From: JBKBKN01 sp046294625
GTDB lineage: Bacteria; Bacteroidota; Bacteroidia; M30B66
Assembly: GCA_046294625.1 (NCBI GenBank)
Contig: JBKBKN010000003.1
Location: forward strand, 62,001 to 126,000
Reading direction: 5' to 3'
Length of the DNA stretch: 64,000 bases
Positions 26,016 through 34,840 of this stretch are shown here, piece after piece. Made by a program: the position numbers and the translations under genes. Each line of letters starts with the position of its first letter. The stretch's first letter is position 1. The notes under the pieces are model-generated. The model searched no databases. It was not told the origin of the DNA and saw nothing but the letters and a program-made list of their open reading frames with translations.

Positions 26016-26422
26016 AAAAATCACACATCATCGCTATTGTAGTAATAGCATTAGCCATTGGAGCTATTTTGAGCACCTTCACTGATTCAAGCACCTATGC
26101 TTCCTTCAAAGAAGCTGCTCTGAAGCCTAATACTGAGTTTCACGTGGTGGGCGAGCTGAATCGCGAACGAGAAATGATTTACAATCCGCAGGAAAATGTC
26201 AACCGTTTTTCATTTTATTTAATCGATCGCGAAGGCACAGAACAACTTGTTCATTTTAGGGGTACTAAACCGCAGGATTTCGAAAAATCGGAACAAGTGG
26301 TGATTACCGGAAAAATGGAAGATGATGGTTTTGTGGCCAACAAAATATTAATGAAATGTCCTTCCAAGTATAATGAAGGCACTACGGAAATAACAGAATA
26401 TAAAGCAACAACACCTTATTAA
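26012..26422 (+). CDS. ccmE: Heme chaperone CcmE, Cys-type (CxxxY)
   Basis: 136 residues: one N-terminal membrane anchor (about 5-23), then an OB-fold domain. The usual heme-binding His of HxxxY is replaced: the motif is CPSKY at 116-120, so a Cys would attach heme. Other OB-fold features are normal (FHVVGELN; FYLIDREG; FRGTKPQDF; GKMEDDGFVANKILMKCPSKY contains the heme loop). CxxxY variants are known from Desulfovibrio and archaea. It overlaps ccmD by four bases and precedes ccmF by 11. Confidence 0.92.
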   Translation: MKKSHIIAIVVIALAIGAILSTFTDSSTYASFKEAALKPNTEFHVVGELNREREMIYNPQENVNRFSFYLIDREGTEQLVHFRGTKPQDFEKSEQVVITGKMEDDGFVANKILMKCPSKYNEGTTEITEYKATTPY

Positions 26423-26433
26423 AAAAAGTACAG

Positions 26434-29040
26434 ATGGAAATTGAATATGTGGGGGAAGAACTTTTTTGGGGTTATTTAGGTCACTTTTTTATTGTTTTAT
26501 CTTTTTCGTCTGCGCTACTTGCAGCTTTCAGTTACTTCTTAGCCGAGAAAAATAAAACAGAAAAAGGCTGGCTCAAAATGGGAAGAACAGGATTTATCCT
26601 ACATGCTACAGGCGTGTTTGGGATAATTGCCGTTATGTTTTACCTTTTGTTGAATCATCGCTTTGAGTATCACTATGTTTGGCAGCATTCTAATACAGAA
26701 ATGCAAATGCGCTATATCCTTTCCTGCTTTTGGGAAGGACAAGAAGGCAGTTTCTTACTTTGGACCTTTTGGCATGTCATTTTGGGTTTTTTGCTTATTG
26801 GCTTTGCCAAAGAATGGGAACCCAGCACCATGGCCATTTTTTCGGTAGTTCAAGTTTTTCTGGCTTCCATGCTTTTGGGGGTATATTTTGGTGAATTTAA
26901 ACTTGGGAGCAATCCATTCATGTTGCTAAGAGAGCATCCTGATTTTGCCAACATGCCTTTTACTAAATCGGCTAATTATTTGAGTACTTTAGATGGTCGC
27001 GGCTTAAATCCTTTGTTGCAAAACTATTGGATGACTATACATCCACCCACCTTATTCCTTGGCTTTGCTGCTACCTTGCTTCCATTTGTCTATGCTATAG
27101 CCGGAATCTGGAGAAGAAAATACCATGAATGGATTAAACCGGCTCTTCCTTGGGCCTTTTTCGGGGTGATGATCCTAGGTTTAGGCATTTTGATGGGTGG
27201 CGCTTGGGCTTATGAATCATTGAGCTTTGGTGGTTTCTGGGCATGGGATCCGGTAGAGAATGCGTCTTTGGTACCATGGCTCACATTGGTTGGCGGTGCG
27301 CATGTGATGCTCATCAATCGCAACAAACCACAATCTCTGCTATCCGCTTTTTTTCTAATATGGGCTACTTTCATTCTTATACTCTATTCCACATTCCTTA
27401 CAAGAAGCGGTGTTTTAGGTGAAACCTCGGTGCATGCCTTTACTGACTTAGGCATGTCCGGGCAACTGCTAGTCTATCTTTTGTTTTTCATTTGGCTACC
27501 TGTTGTCTTTGTACACGACCAACCCATGTGGCGTAACATCATTATCGGGGCTACGATTGCCGTAATAGCCATCAATTTCATCTTTGGATTTGCCAAATTA
27601 ACAAACCTTATATTCATTGTCAGCACAACGGTAATTGCTTTCAGGGTATTATCAAAAAAATTGCCTGATCAACAAAAGGAAGATGATCTTACTTCAAGGG
27701 AATTTTGGATGTTCATTGGTTCTCTTGTTTTGCTCATTGCTGCATTTCAAATCATTTTCTCCACATCTACCCCGGTTATCAATAAAATTATGCGTGGCGG
27801 TATTTCCGGAGTATTTGAAAAACTCAATAGCTGGATACCTAATGACTTGTTTGAAAAAATTGCACAGGCCAATCTTGCAACGCCCAATGACGTGATTGCG
27901 CATTACAATGCCTGGCAAGTTCCATTTGCCATCTTCATTGCTTTGCTAATGGCTTTTGGTCAGTTTCTGCGTTACAAAAAGACCAATATGGCTGAGTTTT
28001 GGAAGAAGATGAGCCTATCGGCTATTCTCTCAGTGGTCCTTGGAATCATTTTTTCAGTACTGCTGAAACTGAAAGAACCAATGCTGATTTTGCTCATGCT
28101 TACCTCTCTTTTTGCAGTAATCGCAAATGCTGATTACGCTATACGCGTACTCAAAGGAAAATCAAAAAGTAATGCATCATCAATAGCTCACATAGGCTTC
28201 GGGCTTATTCTACTTGGATCACTTATTTCTACAGGTAAAAAAGAATTTATCTCACGAAATATGTCAAATTTCGATTTGGGTAAAGATTTTCCTAATGAGG
28301 AGAACATTTTATTGTCGAGAAACGACACTTTGCGAATGGGCGATTACTATGTCACGTATCGCGGAGATTCCATTTCGGGCATAAACATTTACTATAATGT
28401 TGATTATCTTCAACCAAATGCCAATGGTAAATTAGTTAAGGTTTTTGGTTTGCATCCCTTCATTCAAACCAATCCAAGAATGGGAAATGTGGCAGAACCT
28501 TCCACAAAACACTTTATACATAAAGATATTTTCACCAATGTGACCTATGCTGAAATCAAGGACCCCAAAAAACCACAAAGTAACGATGAATGGGAAGAGC
28601 CACAAGACTTGCAATTCAGAAAAGGAGATACCATATTCACCAACAACAGTTTGATTATACTCCGCGAGTTCGTTTCAGGGAAACAAGCCAGTATAGACGA
28701 CCTGAGTTTGGGAGCGGATATTAGCGTGATGACTATTGCAGGCAAAGAATACAAATCCATGCCATTTTTCAATGTCAAAAATGGTGTGTTGGTTCCAGTT
28801 ATAGACACCGTAAAAGCTTTGGATATGGAGCTCACCTTCTGGAAATTCGACCCTCAGAACGAAATGGCCACCATCAGGGTGCGTGAAAAGAAAAACTTAG
28901 ATAATGATTTTATCATCATGAAAGCTGCCATTTTTCCATGGATTAATATTCTCTGGATAGGATGTATCGTGATGGTTATAGGAACCGGAATGGCTGTTTA
29001 CCAACGTATTCGGTTCAGGTTCAAAAACCAGAAAACATGA
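26434..29040 (+). CDS. ccmF: Cytochrome c heme lyase subunit CcmF
   Basis: Large polytopic membrane protein of 868 residues (family usually 630-660 in proteobacteria; longer in this phylum). The WWD domain GGFWAWDPVENASLVPWL follows a membrane His region (TIHPPTLFLGF). A long periplasmic domain is present near the C-terminus (about 610-830) before a last helix. It transfers heme from CcmE to apocytochromes. The stop codon overlaps the start of the DUF2520 gene (ATGA). Confidence 0.92.
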   Translation: MEIEYVGEELFWGYLGHFFIVLSFSSALLAAFSYFLAEKNKTEKGWLKMGRTGFILHATGVFGIIAVMFYLLLNHRFEYHYVWQHSNTEMQMRYILSCFWEGQEGSFLLWTFWHVILGFLLIGFAKEWEPSTMAIFSVVQVFLASMLLGVYFGEFKLGSNPFMLLREHPDFANMPFTKSANYLSTLDGRGLNPLLQNYWMTIHPPTLFLGFAATLLPFVYAIAGIWRRKYHEWIKPALPWAFFGVMILGLGILMGGAWAYESLSFGGFWAWDPVENASLVPWLTLVGGAHVMLINRNKPQSLLSAFFLIWATFILILYSTFLTRSGVLGETSVHAFTDLGMSGQLLVYLLFFIWLPVVFVHDQPMWRNIIIGATIAVIAINFIFGFAKLTNLIFIVSTTVIAFRVLSKKLPDQQKEDDLTSREFWMFIGSLVLLIAAFQIIFSTSTPVINKIMRGGISGVFEKLNSWIPNDLFEKIAQANLATPNDVIAHYNAWQVPFAIFIALLMAFGQFLRYKKTNMAEFWKKMSLSAILSVVLGIIFSVLLKLKEPMLILLMLTSLFAVIANADYAIRVLKGKSKSNASSIAHIGFGLILLGSLISTGKKEFISRNMSNFDLGKDFPNEENILLSRNDTLRMGDYYVTYRGDSISGINIYYNVDYLQPNANGKLVKVFGLHPFIQTNPRMGNVAEPSTKHFIHKDIFTNVTYAEIKDPKKPQSNDEWEEPQDLQFRKGDTIFTNNSLIILREFVSGKQASIDDLSLGADISVMTIAGKEYKSMPFFNVKNGVLVPVIDTVKALDMELTFWKFDPQNEMATIRVREKKNLDNDFIIMKAAIFPWINILWIGCIVMVIGTGMAVYQRIRFRFKNQKT

Positions 29041-29828
29041 ATATATTAGTAGTCGGCACTGGTAATGTTGCAAACTACTTCACCAGAAAGTTTAAGACAA
29101 ACGAAAGACTTAAAATCTGGAACTGGGGAAGAAACCTTATGAATGCACGAAACATGTCATCCTTGTATGACACTTGTGGCATTTTTGATCCAAATCAAGA
29201 TAAGCTAACTTTTGATCTCATTTTGATTGCTGTGGCAGATAAAGCCATCAAGGAAGTTTCAAAACGATTTGATGGAAAAGCAGAACTTATCGTTCATACA
29301 GCCGGAGCTGTTGCCATGCAAGAGCTCGATTTGAGATTGTCAAAAAAAGGGGTTTTCTATCCACTGCAAAGTATTTCTGCTAAAGGGGATGTAATCTATC
29401 AGGAATTCTATTGTCTCATTGAAGCTGATCTCGAAGAAAACACCACACTGCTAGCCGGAATTGCTAAGTCCGTCGCCTTACTACCTAAACGAATGAGTAG
29501 TATTGAACGCTTGCAAGTGCACTTAGCGGCTGTATTGGTCAATAATTTTACTAATCATTTGTTTACTCTTGCCTATGATTATTTAAGAGATAAGTCGCTA
29601 AAGCCTGAAATACTCTTTCCTTTGATTCAAGAAACTGCAGCAAAACTCAAGAAAAAGGGACCTTTTGATGTGCAAACAGGCCCTGCGAGAAGAGATGATG
29701 AGTCCACAATCAAATTGCATAAAGAGTTAATCATCAACGATGAGAGACTGCTTCAATTCTACCAACTATTCACCCAATCCATACAAAATACCTATCAAGA
29801 TGTTCAAAACCAAACTTCATCAGATTAA
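29037..29828 (+). CDS. Rossmann-fold protein with DUF2520 domain
   Basis: 263 residues from the ATG at 29037, which overlaps the ccmF stop codon; a longer open frame upstream lies inside ccmF and is not needed. The N-terminal ILVVGTGNVANYFTR is an NAD(P)-binding glycine motif, and LILIAVADKAIKEV is the next conserved strand-helix. The helical C-terminal domain contains VLVNNFTNHL and the DUF2520 signature QTGPARRDD. Members resemble F420- or NADP-dependent oxidoreductases, but the reaction is unknown. kdsC overlaps its end by 29 bases. Confidence 0.85.
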   Translation: MNILVVGTGNVANYFTRKFKTNERLKIWNWGRNLMNARNMSSLYDTCGIFDPNQDKLTFDLILIAVADKAIKEVSKRFDGKAELIVHTAGAVAMQELDLRLSKKGVFYPLQSISAKGDVIYQEFYCLIEADLEENTTLLAGIAKSVALLPKRMSSIERLQVHLAAVLVNNFTNHLFTLAYDYLRDKSLKPEILFPLIQETAAKLKKKGPFDVQTGPARRDDESTIKLHKELIINDERLLQFYQLFTQSIQNTYQDVQNQTSSD

Positions 29829-30315
29829 GCATTTCATGTTTGATGTGGACGGTGTACTCACTAACGGCACTGTAACCTTATTGCCAAATGGGGAACAAGT
29901 GAGAGTCATGCATACCAAAGATGGCTTTGCCTTGCAACATGCCGTGAAAAAGGGATATCATATACATATTATATCTGGTGGAAAATCAGAAGCGGTAAGA
30001 GAACGTCTTGCTTTATTAGGCGTGAAAAGCATTCATTTAGGAGTGTCGCGAAAGATTGAAAAATACGAAGACCTGAAGCTTGAATTTGAATTCAGAGATG
30101 ATGAAGTATTATATATGGGCGATGACTTACCTGATTTTGAAGTAATGAGCAAAGTTGGACTAGCAGCTTGTCCGAGCGACTCAGCTCATGAAATCCGATC
30201 AATTGCATCCTACATTTCACCTTACAAGGGCGGGGAAGGCTGCGTGCGGGATATTATCGAGCAAACTTTAAGATTACAAAAAAAGTGGTTTGATGAGGAT
30301 GCTATGAGTTGGTGA
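29800..30315 (+). CDS. kdsC: 3-deoxy-D-manno-octulosonate 8-phosphate phosphatase
   Basis: HAD-superfamily C0 phosphatase of 171 residues. Motif I FDVDGVLTNG contains the nucleophile Asp and the acid/base Asp. SGGKSEAVRERLALLGV carries motif II, and YMGDDLPDFEVM is motif III. No cap domain, as expected for KdsC. The ATG at 29800 is chosen over an open frame that begins 20 codons upstream, because it begins the conserved fold. It overlaps the DUF2520 gene by 29 bases, so it is translated from the end of the ccm transcript. It dephosphorylates Kdo-8-P for lipopolysaccharide. Confidence 0.9.
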   Translation: MFKTKLHQIKHFMFDVDGVLTNGTVTLLPNGEQVRVMHTKDGFALQHAVKKGYHIHIISGGKSEAVRERLALLGVKSIHLGVSRKIEKYEDLKLEFEFRDDEVLYMGDDLPDFEVMSKVGLAACPSDSAHEIRSIASYISPYKGGEGCVRDIIEQTLRLQKKWFDEDAMSW

Positions 30316-30350
30316 TCAATCGAAAACACATGAGCCAAAATCCTTCAAAG

Positions 30351-30358
30351 TATTTTTG
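30351..30358 (+). promoter_or_regulatory. -7 promoter element of the HYC_CC_PP gene cluster
   Basis: TATTTTTG, 42 bases before the ATG at 30401. No clear -33 element. Confidence 0.45.
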
Positions 30359-30400
30359 TATTTGTATTTGGAATAATTTTTGCTACTGTTGAATGGCTAA

Positions 30401-30778
30401 ATGAAAAAAATTCTGAGCATATTATTTCTGTTTGTTTACCTTGGCACCACTGCCGGGGTGAATATTCAGTTGCATTATTGCCACGGTTATGTCAGCCACA
30501 TTTCCTTAGGAATTAGCGATGAAGATCCTTGTGCATGTCCAGATATTCCCCGTAAAAATTGCTGTGCTGATGAATTTCGATATTTAAAGCTCGATGAGAA
30601 TCATTTGGTGAAGAGCTTCACTCCGGACTTTCAGCATCTTGAATTGTTTGCTGATATTCCTGCAGCAACCATCATATTTATAGAGCATACCGATGAACAG
30701 TCGGTTTATTTTGCTTTTACTTCTCCTCATCTAGTCCATTCAGATTTGGGTACATTGAATTGTGTTTGGAGAATTTGA
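30401..30778 (+). CDS. HYC_CC_PP family secreted protein
   Basis: 125 residues with a signal peptide (KKILSILFLFVYLGTTAG). The mature part has LHYCHGYVSHISLG (HYC motif) and the cluster CACPDIPRKNCCADEF with a CC pair, the hallmarks of this Bacteroidota-specific family. Cys and His spacing suggests metal contact, but no function is established. The next genes are a secreted HMA protein and a TonB receptor, which supports a metal-related role. The last residues FTSPHLVHSDLGTLNCVWRI are typical of the family end. Confidence 0.8.
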   Translation: MKKILSILFLFVYLGTTAGVNIQLHYCHGYVSHISLGISDEDPCACPDIPRKNCCADEFRYLKLDENHLVKSFTPDFQHLELFADIPAATIIFIEHTDEQSVYFAFTSPHLVHSDLGTLNCVWRI

Positions 30779-30850
30779 TTGAAAACTGCTGCCTTTCAAG
30801 GAGCAAATTCCTTTTTTCATTCTCTTAATCATCATTTAAACAATTCAATC

Positions 30851-31183
30851 ATGAAAACGATATTTTTAATATTAGCAATAGCCTTCTCGGCTTTGCAAAT
30901 TTCAGCTCAAAGTGTAACAGAGCAAATCAGAGTATATGGCAATTGCGGTATGTGCAAAGAACGTATCGAGACTGCTTTAAACATAAAAGGCGTGCAATCT
31001 GCCAAATGGGATTCAAAAACAGGTATTTTACAGGTTAAATACAACCAAAATAAAATCTCTCGTGACGAAATAGAAAAAGCCATCAACAAAGCAGGTCACG
31101 ATACAGAGCACAATAAAGCAGACTACAAAGTATATCAACAACTTCACCATTGTTGCAAGTATGAACGCAAACATAAAGATTGA
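30851..31183 (+). CDS. Secreted heavy-metal-associated (HMA) domain protein
   Basis: 110 residues from the ATG at 30851. A signal peptide ends at ALQISAQ (residue 20). One HMA fold follows with the metal site GNCGMCKER (C32-x-x-C35), KGVQSAKWD and the final helix EIEKAINKAGHDTE. An extra tail contains LHHCCKYERKHK, two His and two Cys that could add a second metal site. The periplasmic location differs from cytoplasmic CopZ chaperones. The TonB receptor begins 5 bases after its stop. Confidence 0.88.
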   Translation: MKTIFLILAIAFSALQISAQSVTEQIRVYGNCGMCKERIETALNIKGVQSAKWDSKTGILQVKYNQNKISRDEIEKAINKAGHDTEHNKADYKVYQQLHHCCKYERKHKD

Positions 31184-31188
31184 TAGCT

Positions 31189-33429
31189 ATGAAAAGACAC
31201 AGATTAATTTGTGGTATCTTCTTCACGCTTTTCGTTCAGACTGGTTTTACACAAAGCAAAACTGCCAAGGGTGTTGTGCTCGAAGAAGATACCAAAGGTA
31301 ACCTTATACCTATTGCTGGTGCAGTTGTTTTTTGGCGCGATACAGATGTGAATACCAGCACCAATGCATTAGGTGTGTTTAAGATCCCTTATCATGAAAC
31401 ATCTAATCAATTAATAATTAGCTACATTGGTTTCACACCTGATACCATACAGGTTCGAAAAAACGACTCACTGAAAGTGATCTTAAAAAATGCTACTACG
31501 TTGAAAACTTTCGAGGTTGCAGGCAAGAGAGCGGCAACTTACATTTCGGCCATCGATCCACTCAAAACAGAGATTATGACCGAACAGGAGCTTTTTAAGG
31601 CTGCTTGTTGCAACTTATCCGAAAGTTTTGAAAACAATGCCACGGTCGATGTTTCATTTGCCGACGCAGTGACCGGAACGCGTCAGGTAATGATGCTTGG
31701 ACTAGCCGGCCCATACACGCATCTTACCCGTGAGAATCTTCCGGGTCCAAGAGGGCTTCATTCTAATTTCGGCTTGGCGCTCATTCCCGGTCCTTGGATT
31801 GAATCTATTTCCATTAATAAAGGTGTAGGCTCAGTAGTAAATGGGTATGAGTCCATGAGCAGTCAGATCAATGTGGAATTGAAAAAGCCCGATTGCGACG
31901 AAACCTGGTTTTTCAATGGTTACTACAACACCATGGGTCGGCAGGAATTGAATGTGAAGAATGCAAACAAGCTCAACGCCAAATGGAGCAATACCACCAT
32001 GCTGCATTTCGACCAAATGCAAAATGAATGGGATATGAATACGGATAATTTTCTTGATGTCCCCAAATCGAAGCAAGGACAGCTACTGCATCGGTGGAGA
32101 TATGATGATGGCAACGGATGGAGTGGTCAGGTAGGCATTAGGGCACTTGCCGATCAAAAGGAAGGTGGGCAATTGAGCAATCTAAATTTGGAAAACCCTT
32201 TTCGTTTCACCATGGATCAAACACAAGGCGAAGTATTTGGTAAATTAGGCTATGTATTCCCCGAGCAGAAATATAAATCTTTCGGCTCCATGTATTCTTT
32301 CTCGGCTTATGAAAACCAATCTATGCTTGGAACAAGAAATTATACCGGTAAGCAACAAACCGGCTATGCCAACTTTATTTACCAAAGCATCATCAACAAC
32401 ACCAACCATAAATTCAAAACAGGTTTGAGTTTTGTTTATGAAAATATCCGTGAACAAATGAATGAGTTTGGCTACCATCGAATAGAATATGTTCCGGGAG
32501 TCTTCTTTGAATATATGTTAACAGCAAGCAGGTTTAACTTAATACCAGGGATGCGCGTGGATTATAGCACCAATTTTGGCTTACAGTTTACACCACGCAT
32601 TCATGCCAAGTATCAGCTGCTTGAAGAAACCGTTTGGCGCTTCGCTGCTGGTCGAGGATGGAGAGCTGCCGGTTTCATGGCCGAGAATATTTCGCCTTTT
32701 GTAAGCTCGAGAAATGTAGTAATTCAAAATACCGGATTTGTAGCTCCAAATTCCTACCCATTTTCGCATGAGTCGGCGTGGAATTATGGAACCAGTATCA
32801 CCCACGAAATACATTTTTTGGGTCGCGAAGGTCAATTTACCATCGACGCGCATTCGGTGTTTTTTGACCGTCAAGTGTTGGTTGATTTATATCAGTCATC
32901 GCAAATTCTGGCATTTCGACAGCTGAATGGGGAATTTTCACGAGTAAATGCTATTCAGGCTGACTTCAATATGGAAATTGTGCAGCGACTTGATCTCAGG
33001 CTCTCTTACAAATGGACCGATTCAAGGGCACAATTTTCCACCGGGATTAAGGAAAGACCTTTTGTACCAAGACAAAGAGCGCTGATTAATCTCGGTTATC
33101 GCACACGTGGTAATAAATGGATGTTCGATGCTACAGGCAACTTTACAGGTACGAAACAACTACCAAGCACCGCCGAAAACCCTGTTGAATTCCGCTTTCC
33201 GGAGCGTACACCTTCTTTCTGGCAATTTCATGCACAAATTACGAGAAGTTTCAAAAATTTCGATGTATTTATGGGTGGCGAAAACCTTTCTTCATTTGGA
33301 CAGCAAGACCTTATTAATGCTTGGCAAGACCCCTTTGGACCATTTTTCGATGCATCATTGGTTTGGGGGCCTGCTTTTGGAAGAATGTATTATGTAGGTT
33401 TTCGTTGGAAACTACACAGAAAAAAATAA
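31189..33429 (+). CDS. TonB-dependent receptor, probable metal uptake
   Basis: Outer-membrane receptor of 746 residues from the ATG at 31189 (an upstream in-frame TTG overlaps the HMA stop). After the signal peptide (to TGFTQ) there is a carboxypeptidase regulatory-like beta-sandwich (about 25-110, ending in ISYIGFTPDTIQV), a plug (KAACCNLSESFENNATVDVS; RGLHSNFGLALIPG; GYESMSSQINVELK) and a 22-strand barrel. The protein ends in the usual aromatic beta strand (YYVGFRWKLHRKK). Directly downstream of HYC_CC_PP and HMA genes, so it probably moves a metal or metal complex; copper is the best guess from the HMA partner. Confidence 0.88.
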   Translation: MKRHRLICGIFFTLFVQTGFTQSKTAKGVVLEEDTKGNLIPIAGAVVFWRDTDVNTSTNALGVFKIPYHETSNQLIISYIGFTPDTIQVRKNDSLKVILKNATTLKTFEVAGKRAATYISAIDPLKTEIMTEQELFKAACCNLSESFENNATVDVSFADAVTGTRQVMMLGLAGPYTHLTRENLPGPRGLHSNFGLALIPGPWIESISINKGVGSVVNGYESMSSQINVELKKPDCDETWFFNGYYNTMGRQELNVKNANKLNAKWSNTTMLHFDQMQNEWDMNTDNFLDVPKSKQGQLLHRWRYDDGNGWSGQVGIRALADQKEGGQLSNLNLENPFRFTMDQTQGEVFGKLGYVFPEQKYKSFGSMYSFSAYENQSMLGTRNYTGKQQTGYANFIYQSIINNTNHKFKTGLSFVYENIREQMNEFGYHRIEYVPGVFFEYMLTASRFNLIPGMRVDYSTNFGLQFTPRIHAKYQLLEETVWRFAAGRGWRAAGFMAENISPFVSSRNVVIQNTGFVAPNSYPFSHESAWNYGTSITHEIHFLGREGQFTIDAHSVFFDRQVLVDLYQSSQILAFRQLNGEFSRVNAIQADFNMEIVQRLDLRLSYKWTDSRAQFSTGIKERPFVPRQRALINLGYRTRGNKWMFDATGNFTGTKQLPSTAENPVEFRFPERTPSFWQFHAQITRSFKNFDVFMGGENLSSFGQQDLINAWQDPFGPFFDASLVWGPAFGRMYYVGFRWKLHRKK

Positions 33430-33432
33430 CCT

Positions 33433-33466
33433 CATAGCCATACTACTTTTCTGTACTATGGCTATG
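33433..33466 (+). terminator. Hairpin after the TonB receptor gene
   Basis: CATAGCCATA (33433-33442) and TATGGCTATG (33457-33466) form a perfect 10-bp stem four bases after the stop codon. No T-run follows, so it is a weak terminator or an mRNA 3' stabiliser. Confidence 0.4.
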
Positions 33467-33519
33467 TTAAGTATATGCCAATTTTTGCAAACATCCATGT
33501 AAATTAAAATAAAATACCA

Positions 33520-33527
33520 TAATTTTG
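33520..33527 (+). promoter_or_regulatory. -7 promoter element before the 22-residue ORF
   Basis: TAATTTTG matches TAnnTTTG and lies 22 bases before the ATG at 33550. Confidence 0.4.
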
Positions 33528-33549
33528 ACTATCCATTAATCTAAGCATT

Positions 33550-33618
33550 ATGACGCTATTGGTCCTTTTTATTGCCTTTTTAATCACACACTTGATTAGC
33601 TTTATTTATCTAAAATAA
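33550..33618 (+). CDS. Putative 22-residue single-helix membrane protein
   Basis: ATG-to-TAA frame encoding MTLLVLFIAFLITHLISFIY plus LK: one complete hydrophobic helix with a single basic residue at the end. It stands in the 294-base gap between the TonB receptor and lpxB and is preceded at 22 bases by a -7 promoter motif. It is too short for family assignment. Its composition, placement and promoter argue for a real small membrane protein, yet chance is possible. Confidence 0.4.
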   Translation: MTLLVLFIAFLITHLISFIYLK

Positions 33619-33696
33619 ACACGAAGGAAATACTACAAAACACCATATATACAGATTAGATTGCAGGTTGAACAGGTATGGTATTCAATATTAAGT

Positions 33697-33704
33697 CATA
33701 TTTG
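33697..33704 (+). promoter_or_regulatory. -7-like promoter element of lpxB
   Basis: CATATTTG, one mismatch to TAnnTTTG, 19 bases before the lpxB ATG. Confidence 0.35.
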
Positions 33705-33723
33705 CGCCATAAGCAATAATCGC

Positions 33724-34833
33724 ATGCGCTATTACTTGATTGCCGGAGAAGAGTCCGGAGATTTGCATGGTTCTAACCTGATCAGAGAATTAAAGAAGCT
33801 CGATGTGCATGCTGAATTTAGCGCATGGGGAGGCGACCGAATGAAAGCACAGGGCGCAAATCTAGTGAAGCATATCCGCGACTTGGCATTTATGGGTTTT
33901 GTTGAAGTGCTCATGAACATCAAAACCATTGTCCGCAACATCAATTTTTGTAAACAAGACTTGTTAACCCAGAAGCCGGATGTGCTAATTCTGATTGATT
34001 ATCCTGGATTTAATCTTCGTATTGCAAAGTTTGCGCATAAAAACGGCATTAAGGTATTTTATTATATATCGCCACAGTTGTGGGCATGGAAGGCTTCACG
34101 AGTGAAAATCATCAAAAAATATGTGGATGAGCTTTTTGTGATTCTTCCTTTTGAAAAGGACTTTTATCAGAAATATAACTATCCAGTGCATTTCGTTGGG
34201 CATCCCCTACTCGATGCTATTGAAAATTTCAAACCCAATCAGCAGCAACAACAATCAAATGTAAAAAATATTGTGGCTTTGCTTCCGGGTAGCCGAAAAC
34301 AAGAGATTGAGACGATGCTGCCCGAAATGCTCAAACTCTGCAATCGTTTTCCAAACTATGAATTTATAATTTGTGGAACTAAAAATTATGGAGAAGATAA
34401 CTATAGAAAATTTTCGAATAATTTTCCGGTTAAAATTGTGATAGGGAAAACATATGAGATTTTAGCTCAAGCCAAAGTGGCGCTCGTCACTTCGGGCACT
34501 GCTACATTAGAAACAGCTCTTTTTCAGGTGCCGCAGGTTGTTTGCTACAAAGCAGGTCGCTTGTCTTATCTTATTGCAAAATCGTTGATTAAAGTCAAAT
34601 ACATCTCCTTGGTCAATCTAATCTTAGACAAGCAGGCTATCAAAGAATTGATTCAAGATAAAATGAACCATCTGGAGATGGAAAAAGAACTCCGGTTTTT
34701 GCTCGATGAAAACAGTGAAGCTAGAAAAAAACTCATCTTTGACTACACCGAACTTCGTGAAAAACTAGGAGGTCAGGGAGCATCGGAGCGAACCGCAAGA
34801 CTTATGCATGATTTATTGGCGGTAAAATCTTAA
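33724..34833 (+). CDS. lpxB: Lipid-A-disaccharide synthase
   Basis: GT19 glycosyltransferase that condenses UDP-2,3-diacylglucosamine with lipid X in lipid A synthesis, peripheral on the inner membrane. It has 369 residues from the ATG at 33724; a longer frame back to 33661 starts with TTG and would include the promoter motif. Signature stretches are AGEESGDLHGSNL (near the N-terminus), WGGDRMKAQGA, ISPQLWAWKASRVK, FVGHPLLDA, LLPGSRKQEIETMLP and SGTATLETALF. It converges with pntB, 7 bases apart. Confidence 0.94.
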   Translation: MRYYLIAGEESGDLHGSNLIRELKKLDVHAEFSAWGGDRMKAQGANLVKHIRDLAFMGFVEVLMNIKTIVRNINFCKQDLLTQKPDVLILIDYPGFNLRIAKFAHKNGIKVFYYISPQLWAWKASRVKIIKKYVDELFVILPFEKDFYQKYNYPVHFVGHPLLDAIENFKPNQQQQQSNVKNIVALLPGSRKQEIETMLPEMLKLCNRFPNYEFIICGTKNYGEDNYRKFSNNFPVKIVIGKTYEILAQAKVALVTSGTATLETALFQVPQVVCYKAGRLSYLIAKSLIKVKYISLVNLILDKQAIKELIQDKMNHLEMEKELRFLLDENSEARKKLIFDYTELREKLGGQGASERTARLMHDLLAVKS

Positions 34834-34840
34834 CCCGTAC

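Noticed and set aside
28962..29036. 25-residue extension of the DUF2520 protein into ccmF
   Set aside because: Inside ccmF; the glycine motif needs only the ATG at 29037, which overlaps the ccmF stop.
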